Shown: piece after piece, positions 9,056 to 18,144 of the stretch | Layout: each line of letters begins with the position of its first letter | Numbering within the stretch: position 1 is the first letter of the stretch | Assembly (NCBI RefSeq): GCF_049803835.1 | Contig: NZ_JBNAGK010000002.1 | Span: 124,001-188,000 of the forward strand | DNA length: 64,000 nt | Source of the DNA: Pacificoceanicola sp049803835 | Lineage (GTDB): Bacteria > Pseudomonadota > Alphaproteobacteria > Rhodobacterales > Rhodobacteraceae | Reading direction: 5' to 3' | The notes under the pieces: model-generated | Seen by the model: the letters and a program-made list of their open reading frames with translations, nothing else | Told to the model about the DNA's origin: nothing | Database searches by the model: none | Made by a program: the position numbers and the translations under genes

Positions 9056-9090
9056 GAAAAAGGCCCAACGGGATCACTCCCGATGGGCCT
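9056..9090 (-). terminator. Rho-independent terminator
   Basis: Arms AGGCCCA/TGGGCCT plus GGGA/TCCC around an internal mismatch, followed on the minus strand by a run of T. It ends the outer-membrane barrel gene and may also stop the convergent SMR transcript. Confidence 0.75.
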
Positions 9091-9110
9091 CTCGTCCGCT
9101 CTGGAGCGGA

Positions 9111-9692
9111 TCAGAAGCGCAGCGCGCCGCGCAGCGACAGGGTATCCGCCTCGGCATCGACATTGGTAGAGCCGATATCGTTGAAGTCGTGGCGCAGGTA
9201 TTCGGCACCAACGGTGAACCGCTCGGTCACCTTGTAATCCATACCGACGCCATAGACGGCGCCCTCGGCGTCGCCGATGCCGGTGTCAGCCCAGGCATAG
9301 CCGGCAGTCGCGTAGAGCAGCGCAGGACCGGCATCATAGCCGCCGCGCGCCTTCAGGCGCCAGACGTCGTTCACGTCAACGCCGCCCAGGTCGAAATCGT
9401 CGGTGGCCTGGTATTCGAGTTCCGCACCGGCGACGAACTGACCGAAGTCGTAATCGTAGCCGCCGAACAGGCCGTAGACCGTGCCATCGTCCTGAACGCC
9501 GCCCGCTTCCATGTCGAGCTTGCCGAAGCTCAGACCGGCATAGGGGCCAGTCCAGTCGCCCGACGGCATGACCGGGGCCACGGCAACAGGCGTGGTCGCG
9601 ACCGGCTCCACGACCGGATCTTCCAGGCTTCCGGCCATGGCCATGCCAGTCATGAGGGAGACGCCGGTGGCGAGGGTGATAAGGGTTTTCAT
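9111..9692 (-). CDS. Small outer-membrane beta-barrel protein
   Basis: Exported protein of 193 residues: signal peptide MKTLITLATGVSLMTGMAMA, a proline-rich linker, then alternating amphipathic strands (GPYAGLSFGKLDM, YGLFGGYDYDFG, VGAEYLRHDF) and a terminal phenylalanine in LRGALRF. This is the pattern of small 8-stranded outer-membrane barrels of the OmpA-like/opacity type. The start at 9692 has AAGGAG just upstream. It stands alone with its own terminator. The function is likely surface structure; nothing specific can be read. Confidence 0.82.
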   Translation of the reverse strand: MKTLITLATGVSLMTGMAMAGSLEDPVVEPVATTPVAVAPVMPSGDWTGPYAGLSFGKLDMEAGGVQDDGTVYGLFGGYDYDFGQFVAGAELEYQATDDFDLGGVDVNDVWRLKARGGYDAGPALLYATAGYAWADTGIGDAEGAVYGVGMDYKVTERFTVGAEYLRHDFNDIGSTNVDAEADTLSLRGALRF

Positions 9693-9999
9693 GTCTCTGC
9701 TCCTTGGTCTTTCACTTACGGCTTCCGCGCAGCCTTCTGTGGTCCGCTGCGCGCCGTCTGGGTGGGAAATGGGTGAACCCGGGACAAAGTTCCAATCACG
9801 GCTCCGGCATGGGACGGGAGACATGCGTGATCGGCAAACCCCTGCCACGTATCGGCAATTTGTCGCCGGGGATTGTTTCAGACCGCTGACGCCGCGTCAT
9901 GGCACCTCGGGCTTTTCACCCGTGTGACGCATCGCCTCTGGCCTTTTCTGCACAAGCACGGTAGGGCGCGCGCAAGCCTCTCAAAGGACATTCGGACAT
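9693..9999. other. Divergent intergenic region, no gene seen
   Basis: 307 bp between the leftward barrel gene and typA. No convincing reading frame, RNA gene or strong hairpin is visible. It must contain both promoters; AAAGGA lies 13 bp before the typA start. Confidence 0.5.
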
Positions 10000-11817
10000 A
10001 TGGACCTGCGTAACATCGCGATCATCGCGCACGTCGACCACGGCAAGACCACTCTGGTTGACGAACTTCTGAAACAATCCGGCGCCTTCCGCGCCAACCA
10101 GGCCGTGGCGGAACGCGCCATGGACTCCAATGATCTCGAACGCGAGCGCGGCATCACCATCTTTGCCAAGCCGACGTCGGTCGAGTGGAAGAACACCCGG
10201 ATCAACATCGTCGACACCCCCGGCCACGCCGATTTCGGCGGCGAGGTGGAGCGCATCCTGTCGATGGTGGACGGGGTTGTGCTGCTGGTGGACGCCGCCG
10301 AAGGCCCGATGCCGCAGACCAAGTTCGTGACGTCGAAGGCGCTGCGCCTCGGTCTGCGCCCCATCGTGGTGCTGAACAAGGTCGACAAGCCCGACGCGGA
10401 GCCGGACCGGGCGCTCGACGAGTGCTTCGACCTCTTCGCCTCGCTCGACGCCGACGAGGACCAGCTCGACTTCCCGCACATGTATGCCTCGGGCCGCAAT
10501 GGCTGGGCCGACAACGAGCTCGACGGCCCGCGCAAGAACCTCGATGCGCTATTCAAGCTGATCATCGACCACGTTCCCGCGCCCAAGCAGATCAAGAAGC
10601 AGGGTGACGACTTCCGGATGCTGGCCACCACGCTCGGCGCCGACCCCTTCGTCGGCCGTCTGCTGACCGGCCGTGTCGAGACCGGCAAAATCAAGGTCGG
10701 CGCCACGGTGCAGGCCCTCTCCCGCATCGGCCAGAAGATCGAGCAGTTCCGCGTGACGAAGATCCAGGCCTTCCGGGGCCTCTCCATGCAGGACATCGAC
10801 GAAGCCGTTGCCGGTGACATCGTCTCCCTTGCAGGCATGTCGAAAGCCACCGTGGCGGACACCATCTGCGCCCTGGCCGTGGACGAACCGCTCGAAGCCC
10901 AGCCCATCGACCCGCCCACCATCACCGTCACCTTCGGCATCAACGACAGCCCGCTCGCTGGCCGTGACGGCAAGAAGGTGCAGTCCCGCGTCATCCGCGA
11001 CCGCCTCTACAAGGAAGCGGAATCGAACGTCGCCATCAAGATCAAGGACACGCCGGGCGGCGAGGCATTCGAGGTCTCCGGCCGGGGCGAACTGCAGATG
11101 GGCGTCCTCATCGAGAACATGCGCCGCGAGGGGTTCGAGCTGTCGATCTCCCGCCCGCAGGTCATCATGAAGGAAGTCGACGGCAAGATGATGGAGCCGG
11201 TCGAGGAAGCCACCATCGACGTCGATGACGAATACTCCGGCGCGGTGATCGAGAAGATCACCGGTCACCGCAAGGGCGAGCTGGTCGAGATGCGCCCAGC
11301 AGGCGCAGGCAAGACCCGCATCATCGCGCATGTGCCCTCCCGCGGCCTCATCGGCTATCACGGCGAATTCCTCACGGACACCCGCGGCACCGGCGTGCTG
11401 AACCGCGTCTTCCACGGCTGGACCCCGCACAAGGGCCCGATTCCGGGCCGCCGTCAGGGCGTGCTGATCTCCATGGAGAACGGCGAGGCCGTGGCCTATG
11501 CGCTGTGGAACCTCGAAGAGCGCGGCAAGATGATGATCGGCGCGCAGGCTCCGGTCTACACCGGCATGATCATCGGCGAGCATTCCCGCGACAACGATCT
11601 TGAGGTGAACCCGCTCAAGGGCAAGAAGCTGACGAACGTGCGCGCGTCCGGTACGGACGAAGCGGTCCGCCTGACCACGCCGATGTCGCTCTCGCTTGAG
11701 GAGGCCATCGCCTACATCAACGACGACGAATTGGTGGAAGTCACCCCGAACGCTGTCCGCCTGCGCAAGCGTTACCTCGACCCGCACGAGCGCAAGCGGA
11801 TGTCCAAGGCGCTGTAA
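10000..11817 (+). CDS. typA: Ribosome-associated GTPase TypA/BipA
   Basis: Translational GTPase of 605 residues, the usual TypA length. The G1 motif is AHVDHGKTTL near residue 10, switch II is VDTPGHADFGGE, and the G4 motif NKVD is near residue 125. EF-G-like domains follow, then the TypA-specific C-terminal domain with GFELSISRPQV and GIGYHGEFLTDTRG-type segments. It binds ribosomes and aids assembly and growth under stress or cold. It is a single gene with AAAGGA upstream and a strong terminator directly after the stop. Confidence 0.97.
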   Translation: MDLRNIAIIAHVDHGKTTLVDELLKQSGAFRANQAVAERAMDSNDLERERGITIFAKPTSVEWKNTRINIVDTPGHADFGGEVERILSMVDGVVLLVDAAEGPMPQTKFVTSKALRLGLRPIVVLNKVDKPDAEPDRALDECFDLFASLDADEDQLDFPHMYASGRNGWADNELDGPRKNLDALFKLIIDHVPAPKQIKKQGDDFRMLATTLGADPFVGRLLTGRVETGKIKVGATVQALSRIGQKIEQFRVTKIQAFRGLSMQDIDEAVAGDIVSLAGMSKATVADTICALAVDEPLEAQPIDPPTITVTFGINDSPLAGRDGKKVQSRVIRDRLYKEAESNVAIKIKDTPGGEAFEVSGRGELQMGVLIENMRREGFELSISRPQVIMKEVDGKMMEPVEEATIDVDDEYSGAVIEKITGHRKGELVEMRPAGAGKTRIIAHVPSRGLIGYHGEFLTDTRGTGVLNRVFHGWTPHKGPIPGRRQGVLISMENGEAVAYALWNLEERGKMMIGAQAPVYTGMIIGEHSRDNDLEVNPLKGKKLTNVRASGTDEAVRLTTPMSLSLEEAIAYINDDELVEVTPNAVRLRKRYLDPHERKRMSKAL

Positions 11818-11838
11818 GTACATGCACCGGAAAACCCG

Positions 11839-11865
11839 AAAGGCGGCCCTTGTGGCCGCCTTTTT
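11839..11865 (+). terminator. Rho-independent terminator of typA
   Basis: Perfect 10-bp stem AAAGGCGGCC / GGCCGCCTTT with a 5-base loop and a T-run, 21 bp after the typA stop. Confidence 0.93.
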
Positions 11866-12050
11866 GCTGGCGCAGCAAGGATTTCTGCGGACGCACTGCC
11901 TGGTGGAATCCCTTACCCAACACCCGCGCAGGTAGACTCTGAGCGATTTCTCGCTTACCGTTTTCGCAGCGGCCAAAGATTTTTCAGGCCGCGAGGCCCG
12001 ACATTTTTCACCCCGTCCGGGCCTCCAAATTCAACAGTGAGGACAGTTCC

Positions 12051-12389
12051 ATGACCCATTTCGCCAAGGCCCTCTTCGCCTCCCTCTTCGCTGCCGCTCT
12101 GGCCAGCCCGGCTCTTGCCCATGAAATCGAGAGCAGCACCGTCACCCTGCCCGTGATTGGCGCCGGGGCCACGCATGAGGTCGTCATCCATTGCCACCAC
12201 GGCTACGCCCTCTCCGGCGGCGTCAAGAAGGGCAAGCGCCTCTTCCCCACCGGCCCGCTGGTCGTCTCCGGCAGCTATCCCAAGACCACGCGCAGCTGGG
12301 CCATCGAGTTCAGCAATCGCAGCGGCCGTCCGACCGGTGCGATGGAGGCCAATGCCACCGTCTACGCCCTCTGCGGCTATCACCACTGA
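12051..12389 (+). CDS. Small secreted protein of unknown function
   Basis: Protein of 112 residues with a clear signal peptide ending ASPALAH near residue 24. The mature part is about 88 residues with two cysteines (HCHHGYAL and YALCGYHH) and a cluster of histidines, so a disulfide or metal site is possible. GTGAGGAC precedes the ATG. I do not recognise the family. It stands alone between the typA terminator and a hairpin at 12397-12424. Confidence 0.7.
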   Translation: MTHFAKALFASLFAAALASPALAHEIESSTVTLPVIGAGATHEVVIHCHHGYALSGGVKKGKRLFPTGPLVVSGSYPKTTRSWAIEFSNRSGRPTGAMEANATVYALCGYHH

Positions 12390-12396
12390 CGCGCCT

Positions 12397-12424
12397 GCCG
12401 CGCACCGCACAGACGGTGCGCGGC
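12397..12424 (+). terminator. GC-rich hairpin after the small secreted-protein gene
   Basis: Perfect 11-bp stem GCCGCGCACCG / CGGTGCGCGGC with a 6-base loop, 8 bp after the stop. The following GCTTTGC is only a weak T-tract. Confidence 0.5.
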
Positions 12425-12483
12425 GCTTTGCAGGTGATCCGGGACAAAAGCGTGTTATTTCTTCGGGAAACGGAGGAATGACC

Positions 12484-13068
12484 ATGCAGAAAATACAGTC
12501 CCAGGGCGTCCATCACATCACCCTCGTCGGCGCGGACCGCCAGACCTCGATCGACTTCTGGGAAGGTGTGCTCGGCATGCCCTTCGTCTTCGAGCAGCCG
12601 AACCTGGACGACGCCGCGCAAAGCCACCTTTACTTCGATCCCGGCGACGGTCGGCTGATCACGATCTTCACCGCCGAGGACCGCACCGCCGACCGCCGCC
12701 GCACGCCGACGGAGCCGGGCTGCGTGCATCACATCGCCTTCAACCTCAGCCGCGCCAACTGGTTGTCGGCGCAGGCGCGGCTGGAGGCGCGTGGCATCGC
12801 GGTCACCGTCCGCGACCGTGGGTTCATGGATTCGATTTACTTCAAGGACCCGCTCGGTCTGACCATCGAACTGGCCAGCTACAAGTTCGAGCCGCCCTTC
12901 GGACGCACCCACGCCGAGGTGCTGCACCACGCCCACAAGATCCGTGTCGAGCAAGGCGATGCCGCCATCGCGACAGAGCATGTCGCCCTCGCCATCGACC
13001 GCATGGGCGAAGAGCGCGGCATGAGCCTCTCGACAGACCGCGCTCCGAAAAACCCTTTCAAGGGTTAG
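12484..13068 (+). CDS. VOC (glyoxalase/dioxygenase-like) family protein
   Basis: Protein of 194 residues with the vicinal-oxygen-chelate fold. Paired beta-alpha-beta modules start at GVHHITLVGAD and CVHHIAFNLS, and the likely metal residues are His in each and Glu in GLTIELASYKF. This is the pattern of ring-cleaving dioxygenases and glyoxalases. GGAGG lies 7 bp before the ATG at 12484 and only 1 bp before an in-frame ATG at 12478, so 12484 is chosen. The C-terminal tail of about 50 residues is longer than in minimal VOC proteins. The substrate is unknown. Confidence 0.82.
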   Translation: MQKIQSQGVHHITLVGADRQTSIDFWEGVLGMPFVFEQPNLDDAAQSHLYFDPGDGRLITIFTAEDRTADRRRTPTEPGCVHHIAFNLSRANWLSAQARLEARGIAVTVRDRGFMDSIYFKDPLGLTIELASYKFEPPFGRTHAEVLHHAHKIRVEQGDAAIATEHVALAIDRMGEERGMSLSTDRAPKNPFKG

Positions 13069-13070
13069 GC

Positions 13071-13358
13071 TTACTCGGAGGTCTCCACCACCAGAAGCTC
13101 CCGCTCCGAGGCGCCCCGGGCGTGGCTCAACGCCTCCTGATAGGCCTCGGAGTGATAGCACTCGACCGCAGCCTCGACGCTCGGAAACTTCGCCACGACA
13201 TTGCGCGGACGATCCTTGCCTTCGAGTTGCACATACCGCCCGCCGCGCGCGATGAAACTGCCGCCATGCGCGGCAATCGCCGGGCCCGCGAGCTTGGCAT
13301 ATTTGCCGTAAGCCTCGTCATCGGTGACGGTCACATGCGCGATCCAGAGTGCGGGCAT
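13071..13358 (-). CDS. DUF1330 family protein
   Basis: Protein of 95 residues with the dimeric ferredoxin-like (EthD/NIPSNAP-type) fold of DUF1330: it begins MPALWIAHVTVTDDEAYGKY and has the conserved AHGGSFIARGG and KFPSVEAAVECYHSEAYQ. No catalytic role is established for the family. It converges on the VOC gene with a 2-bp gap and is 57 bp downstream of alaS on the same strand, separated by a palindromic repeat. Confidence 0.8.
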   Translation of the reverse strand: MPALWIAHVTVTDDEAYGKYAKLAGPAIAAHGGSFIARGGRYVQLEGKDRPRNVVAKFPSVEAAVECYHSEAYQEALSHARGASERELLVVETSE

Positions 13359-13387
13359 CGTCTTTCCTTTCCGTATCGTGAAACGCA

Positions 13388-13408
13388 GCCCCGGGCTTGA
13401 CCCGGGGC
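13388..13408. repeat. Dispersed palindrome, copy 1 (CCCGGG-TTGA type)
   Basis: GCCCCGGG / CCCGGGGC around CTTGA, between alaS and the DUF1330 gene. Over 24 bp it matches the reverse complement of the element at 52220-52240 with only four substitutions, two of which are paired changes that keep the stem. It belongs to a class of small palindromic repeats frequent in alphaproteobacteria. Confidence 0.65.
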
Positions 13409-13415
13409 CTCCTTC

Positions 13416-16094
13416 TCAACCAGCGATCACGGCTTCCGCCGCCTTGATCGCGCCTTCGGCATTTTCCACAGACGCGCCGCCGCCCTGGGCCATGTCCGGA
13501 CGGCCGCCGCCGCCCTTGCCACCCAGTTCGGCCACGGCTGCTTTCACGAGGTCAACAGCCGACAGCGTGCCTTTCAGGTCGTCGGTGACACCAGCGGCCA
13601 CTGCCGCCTTGCCATCCGCATCGGCAATGAGCAGCACCGCGCCGGAGCCGATCTTCGCCTTGTGCTGGTCGATCAGCGGCGGCAGGTCCTTGCCCGTCAC
13701 GCCGGACAACACCTGCGCGACGAACTTCACGCCATTGATTTCACGGGTTTCCCCGCCGGCAACACCCTGCCCCGCGCCGCCGGCCATGGCCAGCTCGCGG
13801 CGCAGGTTGGCCACTTCGTTCTCCAGCTTCTTGCGCTCGTCGAGCAGCGCCTTGACCCGCGCAGGAGCTTCCGCCGCCTGCGTCTTCAGAACACCCGCAA
13901 CCTCCGCCAGCAGCTTGTCTTGCGCCCCCAGATGCGCCAGCGCCACCTCCCCGGTCAGCGCCTCGATCCGCCGCACCCCGGCGCTCGACGCACTGTCTCC
14001 CAGGAGCACAAACGCCCCGATATCGCCGGTCTGGCGCACATGGGTGCCGCCGCAGAGTTCCAGCGAATAGGTCTTGCCATCCGCGCCCTTGCCGGAGCCC
14101 TCCTGCGTCCCCATGGAGACCACGCGGACCTCGTCGCCATATTTTTCGCCAAACAGCGCCTGCGCCCCGAGCGCCCGCGCGTCGTCCGGCGTCATGATCC
14201 GGGTGTTGACCGCGCTGTTCTGCCGGATGAAGGCGTTGACGTCCTTCTCGACCCGCGCAATCTCCTCCGCGCTCAGCGCCTTGCCGTGCGAGAAGTCGAA
14301 GCGCAGACGATCCGGCGCATTCAAGGACCCGCGCTGCGCCACGTGATCGCCAAGCGCCTCGCGCAGCGCCTCGTGCAGCAGGTGCGTCGCCGAGTGGTTC
14401 GCCCGGATCGCGCCCCGGCGGCCGTGATCGACCTCCAGCGCCAGCGCATCGCCGCGCCTGATGGTGCCGCGCGTGACCGTGACATTGTGCGCGAAAACCT
14501 TGCCGCCGCCCATCTTCTGGGTGTCGGTCACATCCGCGCCCTGATCCTCGTCTTCCAGACGGCGCAGCCAGCCGGTGTCACCGACCTGACCGCCGCTTTC
14601 GCCATAAAACGGCGTCTGGTTAAGCACGACCCAGCCGGTTTCGCCCTCGTTCAGGCTATCCACCAGCGCACCATCCTTCACAAGCGCCAGCGCCTGTCCT
14701 TCGGCGGCTTCGGTGTCATAGCCGAGAAAGTCCGTCGCGCCATGCTTGTCGGCAATCTCGAACCAGACCGCGCCATCCGCGGCCTCGCCGGACCCGGCCC
14801 AGGCCGCGCGGGCCTTCGCCTTCTGCTCGGCCATCGCCGCGTCGAACCCATCGGTATCGACCGAGCGGCCCTTTTCGCGCAGCGCGTCCTGCGTCAGGTC
14901 GAGCGGGAAGCCGTAGGTGTCATAGAGCTTGAAGGCCGCCGCCCCGGGAAGCGGCGCATTCTCCGCCAGCCCGTCCAGCTCTTCATCAAGCAGCTTCAGA
15001 CCGCGATCCAGCGTCTGCTTGAAGCGCTTCTCCTCGTTCTCCAGCGTCTCCTGGATGAGCGCCTGCGCCTGCCGCAACTCCGGATAGGCGCCGCCCATCT
15101 GCGTCACCAGCGCCGGAACCAGCTTGTGCATCACCGGGTCCTGCGCCCCCAGAAGATGCGCATGCCGCATGGCGCGGCGCATGATCCGCCGCAGCACATA
15201 GCCGCGTCCGTCGTTCGACGGCATCACGCCATCGGCAATCAGGAAGGAAGTCGAGCGCAGGTGATCGGCGATGACGCGATGATGCATTTTGCCCGGACCG
15301 TCGGGATCGGCGCTCGTCGCATGGGCCGAGGCCTCGATCAGCGCCCGCATGGTGTCCGTCGCGTAGTTGTCGTGGCTGCCCTGCAGCAGCGCCCCGATGC
15401 GTTCGAGCCCCATGCCGGTGTCGATCGACTGCATGTCGAGCGCCTTCATCGAGCCGTCCTCGAACTGCTCGTTCTGCATGAAAACGACGTTCCAGATCTC
15501 GATGAAGCGGTCGCCATCCTCCTCGGGCGATCCCGGCGGGCCGCCCCAGATGTGATCGCCATGATCGTAGAAGATTTCCGTGCACGGGCCGCAAGGCCCG
15601 GTCGGCCCCATCTGCCAGAAGTTGTCGGACGTGGCGATGCGGATGATCCGGTCATCCGGCACGCCGACCTTCTTCCAGATATCGAAAGCCTCGTCGTCCG
15701 TGTGGTAGACCGTAGTGTAAAGCCGCTTCGGATCGAGGCCGAATTCCTTCGTCACCAACTCCCAGGCAAAGGGAATGGCCTGCTCCTTGAAGTAATCCCC
15801 GAAGGAGAAATTCCCCAGCATTTCGAAGAAGGTATGGTGCCGCGCGGTATAGCCGACGTTGTCGAGGTCATTGTGCTTGCCACCGGCCCGCACGCATTTC
15901 TGCGCCGTGGTCGCGCGCTTGTAATCGCGGGTCTCGACGCCGGTGAAGCAGTTCTTGAACTGCACCATGCCGGAGTTGACGAACATCAGCGTCGGATCGT
16001 TGCGCGGCACAAGCGGGCTGGAAGGGACGACCTGGTGACCCTGCTTCTCGAAGTAGTTCAGGAAGGTGGAACGGATGTCGTTCAGTGATGGCAT
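13416..16094 (-). CDS. alaS: Alanyl-tRNA synthetase
   Basis: Class II synthetase of 892 residues that charges tRNA-Ala. The catalytic core begins MPSLNDIRSTFLNYFEKQGH, with motif 2 in KCVRAGGKHNDLDNVG. The editing domain carries HSATHLLHEAL, and the second zinc-binding pair is in ELCGGTHVRQTG. A C-Ala domain closes the protein. The start at 16094 is set by homology; the upstream in-frame extension to 16262 overlaps the recA terminator. It lies downstream of recA on the same strand, but a terminator separates them. Confidence 0.97.
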   Translation of the reverse strand: MPSLNDIRSTFLNYFEKQGHQVVPSSPLVPRNDPTLMFVNSGMVQFKNCFTGVETRDYKRATTAQKCVRAGGKHNDLDNVGYTARHHTFFEMLGNFSFGDYFKEQAIPFAWELVTKEFGLDPKRLYTTVYHTDDEAFDIWKKVGVPDDRIIRIATSDNFWQMGPTGPCGPCTEIFYDHGDHIWGGPPGSPEEDGDRFIEIWNVVFMQNEQFEDGSMKALDMQSIDTGMGLERIGALLQGSHDNYATDTMRALIEASAHATSADPDGPGKMHHRVIADHLRSTSFLIADGVMPSNDGRGYVLRRIMRRAMRHAHLLGAQDPVMHKLVPALVTQMGGAYPELRQAQALIQETLENEEKRFKQTLDRGLKLLDEELDGLAENAPLPGAAAFKLYDTYGFPLDLTQDALREKGRSVDTDGFDAAMAEQKAKARAAWAGSGEAADGAVWFEIADKHGATDFLGYDTEAAEGQALALVKDGALVDSLNEGETGWVVLNQTPFYGESGGQVGDTGWLRRLEDEDQGADVTDTQKMGGGKVFAHNVTVTRGTIRRGDALALEVDHGRRGAIRANHSATHLLHEALREALGDHVAQRGSLNAPDRLRFDFSHGKALSAEEIARVEKDVNAFIRQNSAVNTRIMTPDDARALGAQALFGEKYGDEVRVVSMGTQEGSGKGADGKTYSLELCGGTHVRQTGDIGAFVLLGDSASSAGVRRIEALTGEVALAHLGAQDKLLAEVAGVLKTQAAEAPARVKALLDERKKLENEVANLRRELAMAGGAGQGVAGGETREINGVKFVAQVLSGVTGKDLPPLIDQHKAKIGSGAVLLIADADGKAAVAAGVTDDLKGTLSAVDLVKAAVAELGGKGGGGRPDMAQGGGASVENAEGAIKAAEAVIAG

Positions 16095-16206
16095 GAAGGG
16101 CGGCCTCTTCTCGGGCGAATGTGGTGCCGCCGGGTTTATCCCCACGCGCGGCGCGTGTCCATAAGCGAGGGCTTCGCCCGGCCCCGCCATTGGACCGAAT
16201 TCAAAC

Positions 16207-16233
16207 GAAAAAGAGGCGCCACAAGGGCGCCTC
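16207..16233 (-). terminator. Rho-independent terminator of recA
   Basis: Perfect 8-bp stem GAGGCGCC / GGCGCCTC with a short loop and a TTTTT run on the minus strand, 26 bp after the recA stop. Confidence 0.9.
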
Positions 16234-16258
16234 CGGCTTTCGGCAAGCGAGTCAGCCG

Positions 16259-17329
16259 TCAATCGTCGTCGACCATGTCCGGGTCGTCGTCGCCCATGTG
16301 GAAATCCAGCCCGTGTGCCGCGCGGATCTTGTCTTCGATCTCCAATGCGATCTGGGTGTTTTCCTTCAGGAAGGTCTTCACGTTCTCGCGGCCCTGACCG
16401 ATGCGCTCGTCGCCGTAGGAATACCAGGCGCCGGACTTCTCCACCACGCCCGCCTTCACGCCAAGGTCGATCAGCTCGCCGGTCTTGGAAATGCCCTCGC
16501 CGTACATGATGTCGAACTCGACCTGCTTGAACGGCGGCGCCACCTTGTTCTTCACCACCTTCACGCGGGTCGCGTTGCCGACCACCTCGTCGCGATCCTT
16601 GATCGCGCCGATGCGGCGAATGTCGAGGCGCACGGAGGAATAGAACTTCAACGCATTGCCGCCGGTCGTCGTTTCGGGCGAGCCGAACATCACGCCGATC
16701 TTCATGCGGATCTGGTTGATGAAAATGACCATGCAGTTGGTGCGGGAAATCGAGCCGGTCAGTTTGCGCATCGCCTGGGACATCAGGCGGGCGTGCACGC
16801 CGACGCTGCTGTCACCCATGTCGCCCTCGAGCTCCGACTTCGGCGTCAGCGCCGCGACGGAGTCGACCACGACGAGGCTCACCGCGCCGGAGCGCACCAG
16901 CGTGTCCGTGATCTCGAGCGCCTGCTCGCCGGTGTCCGGCTGCGAGATCAGCAATTCGTCGAGATCGACGCCCAGCTTCTTCGCGTACTGCGGATCGAGC
17001 GCGTGCTCGGCATCGACAAACGCGCAGACGCCACCTTTTTTCTGTTCCTCTGCAATGGCGTGCAGAGTGAGCGTGGTCTTGCCCGAGCTTTCCGGGCCGT
17101 AGATCTCGATGATCCGCCCCTTCGGCAAACCGCCGATGCCGAGCGCGATGTCGAGACCGAGCGAGCCGGTCGAGGTCGACTCGATGTCGCGCAGCGCGTT
17201 GTCCGCGCCGAGTTTCATGATCGAGCCCTTGCCAAACTGCCGCTCGATCTGGGCCAGCGCACTGTCGAGCGCCTTCTGCTTGTCCGCGTTGCGCTTGTTA
17301 TCCATTGTCAGGAGGTCTGCCGTTGCCAT
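16259..17329 (-). CDS. recA: Recombinase RecA
   Basis: DNA strand-exchange protein and LexA co-protease, 356 residues. Walker A is GPESSGKTT, Walker B SLVVVDSVAAL, the catalytic Glu region is AFVDAEHALDPQYA, and the DNA-binding loop region is MGDSSVGVHARLM. The acidic C-terminus ends DDDPDMVDDD. The start MATADLLTMDNKR at 17329 is preferred over an internal Met nine codons later because GGACGGAAG precedes it. The promoter holds two SOS boxes, so it is LexA-regulated. Confidence 0.98.
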   Translation of the reverse strand: MATADLLTMDNKRNADKQKALDSALAQIERQFGKGSIMKLGADNALRDIESTSTGSLGLDIALGIGGLPKGRIIEIYGPESSGKTTLTLHAIAEEQKKGGVCAFVDAEHALDPQYAKKLGVDLDELLISQPDTGEQALEITDTLVRSGAVSLVVVDSVAALTPKSELEGDMGDSSVGVHARLMSQAMRKLTGSISRTNCMVIFINQIRMKIGVMFGSPETTTGGNALKFYSSVRLDIRRIGAIKDRDEVVGNATRVKVVKNKVAPPFKQVEFDIMYGEGISKTGELIDLGVKAGVVEKSGAWYSYGDERIGQGRENVKTFLKENTQIALEIEDKIRAAHGLDFHMGDDDPDMVDDD

Positions 17330-17379
17330 CACTTCCGTCCTTATTTCACACGCCGGTCCCGGCGGCAATCACTGCATTT

Positions 17380-17394
17380 GTTCTCGCCTTGTTC
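17380..17394 (-). promoter_or_regulatory. SOS (LexA) box of recA, perfect GAAC-N7-GAAC
   Basis: GTTCTCGCCTTGTTC on the plus strand, i.e. GAAC-N7-GAAC in the recA sense, the known LexA site of alphaproteobacteria. It lies 50 bp before the recA start. Confidence 0.9.
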
Positions 17395-17407
17395 TTGACT
17401 GTATGAG

Positions 17408-17422
17408 ATCAAATAGAGAACA
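17408..17422 (-). promoter_or_regulatory. Second, one-mismatch SOS box of recA
   Basis: GATCAAATAGAGAAC, i.e. GATC-N7-GAAC, offset 28 bp from the perfect box. The same two-box layout recurs at 44812-44853. Confidence 0.6.
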
Positions 17423-17510
17423 TTTCAAGTCAATTCTTCCGCTTTGCAGTTTCGCGCCGGACGGTTAAAACTTCGTTGACGCCGAATGGGATCATGCGAA
17501 GGACGTGAAA

Positions 17511-18104
17511 ATGCTGGTTTTCTGGAAGGCGCGGCTGGTGTTTCTGGCGGTCCCAAAGACCGGAACATCGGCTTGGGAATCCGCGCTGATGTCCTTTGCG
17601 TCGATGACGGTCCTGGACCCGCCGGAGCTCAAACATGCACCGGTCTACCGATATAACCGTTTCTTTCGGCCCATGTACGAGAAGATGGGCGCGCCGGACA
17701 TGGAACTTCTGGCGGTCGTGCGCGAACCGGTATCCTGGCTCGGCAGCTGGTACCGCTATCGGCAGCGCGGCTTCCTGGAGGGCAAGCCCACCTCCACGCG
17801 CGGGATGAGTTTCGACGATTTTTGCCAGGCCTACGCGCGGGATGACAGGCCGGCTTTCGCAAATGTCGGCAGTCAGGCGAAGTTCATCGAACCCCGACCA
17901 AACGGCGTTTCGGTGACACATTTGTTCAGGTACGAGAATCAGTCGGGTCTGATCGACTTCCTGCAGGATCGTTTGGACATCGCCATCGACCTGCCGCGCG
18001 AAAACGTCTCTCCGAGGCGGGATTTGGAGATTTCGAAGGAAACCGAAGCCCTGCTGCGTGCGACCTGCGCGGCCGACTTCGTCGCTTGGGAGAACGCGCG
18101 ATGA
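17511..18104 (+). CDS. Sulfotransferase-family-like protein
   Basis: Protein of 197 residues. The N-terminal VFLAVPKTGTSAWESAL is a PAPS 5'-phosphosulfate loop of the kind seen in bacterial sulfotransferases (the K-T-G-T/S-x-W pattern). A matching 3'-phosphate site could be the VVREPVSWLGSWYRY segment near residue 70. It is short for the family. AAGGA is 7 bp before the ATG at 17511; a GTG two codons earlier is possible. It is divergent from recA and ends in a hairpin shared with the convergent cckA. The acceptor is unknown, perhaps a surface glycan. Confidence 0.72.
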   Translation: MLVFWKARLVFLAVPKTGTSAWESALMSFASMTVLDPPELKHAPVYRYNRFFRPMYEKMGAPDMELLAVVREPVSWLGSWYRYRQRGFLEGKPTSTRGMSFDDFCQAYARDDRPAFANVGSQAKFIEPRPNGVSVTHLFRYENQSGLIDFLQDRLDIAIDLPRENVSPRRDLEISKETEALLRATCAADFVAWENAR

Positions 18105-18144
18105 CGGTGTGGATGATTTCAGACTAGAGTCTTCCCCACCGTCA
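18102..18144. terminator. Hairpin between convergent sulfotransferase and cckA genes
   Basis: Outer arms TGACGGTG / CACCGTCA enclose an inner stem AGACT / AGTCT. The structure overlaps both stop regions. No long T-run follows on either strand. Confidence 0.5.

Noticed and set aside
13662..16088. Plus-strand frame of 808 codons opposite alaS
   Set aside because: Antisense shadow of alaS; Arg/His/Leu-rich with no domain pattern.
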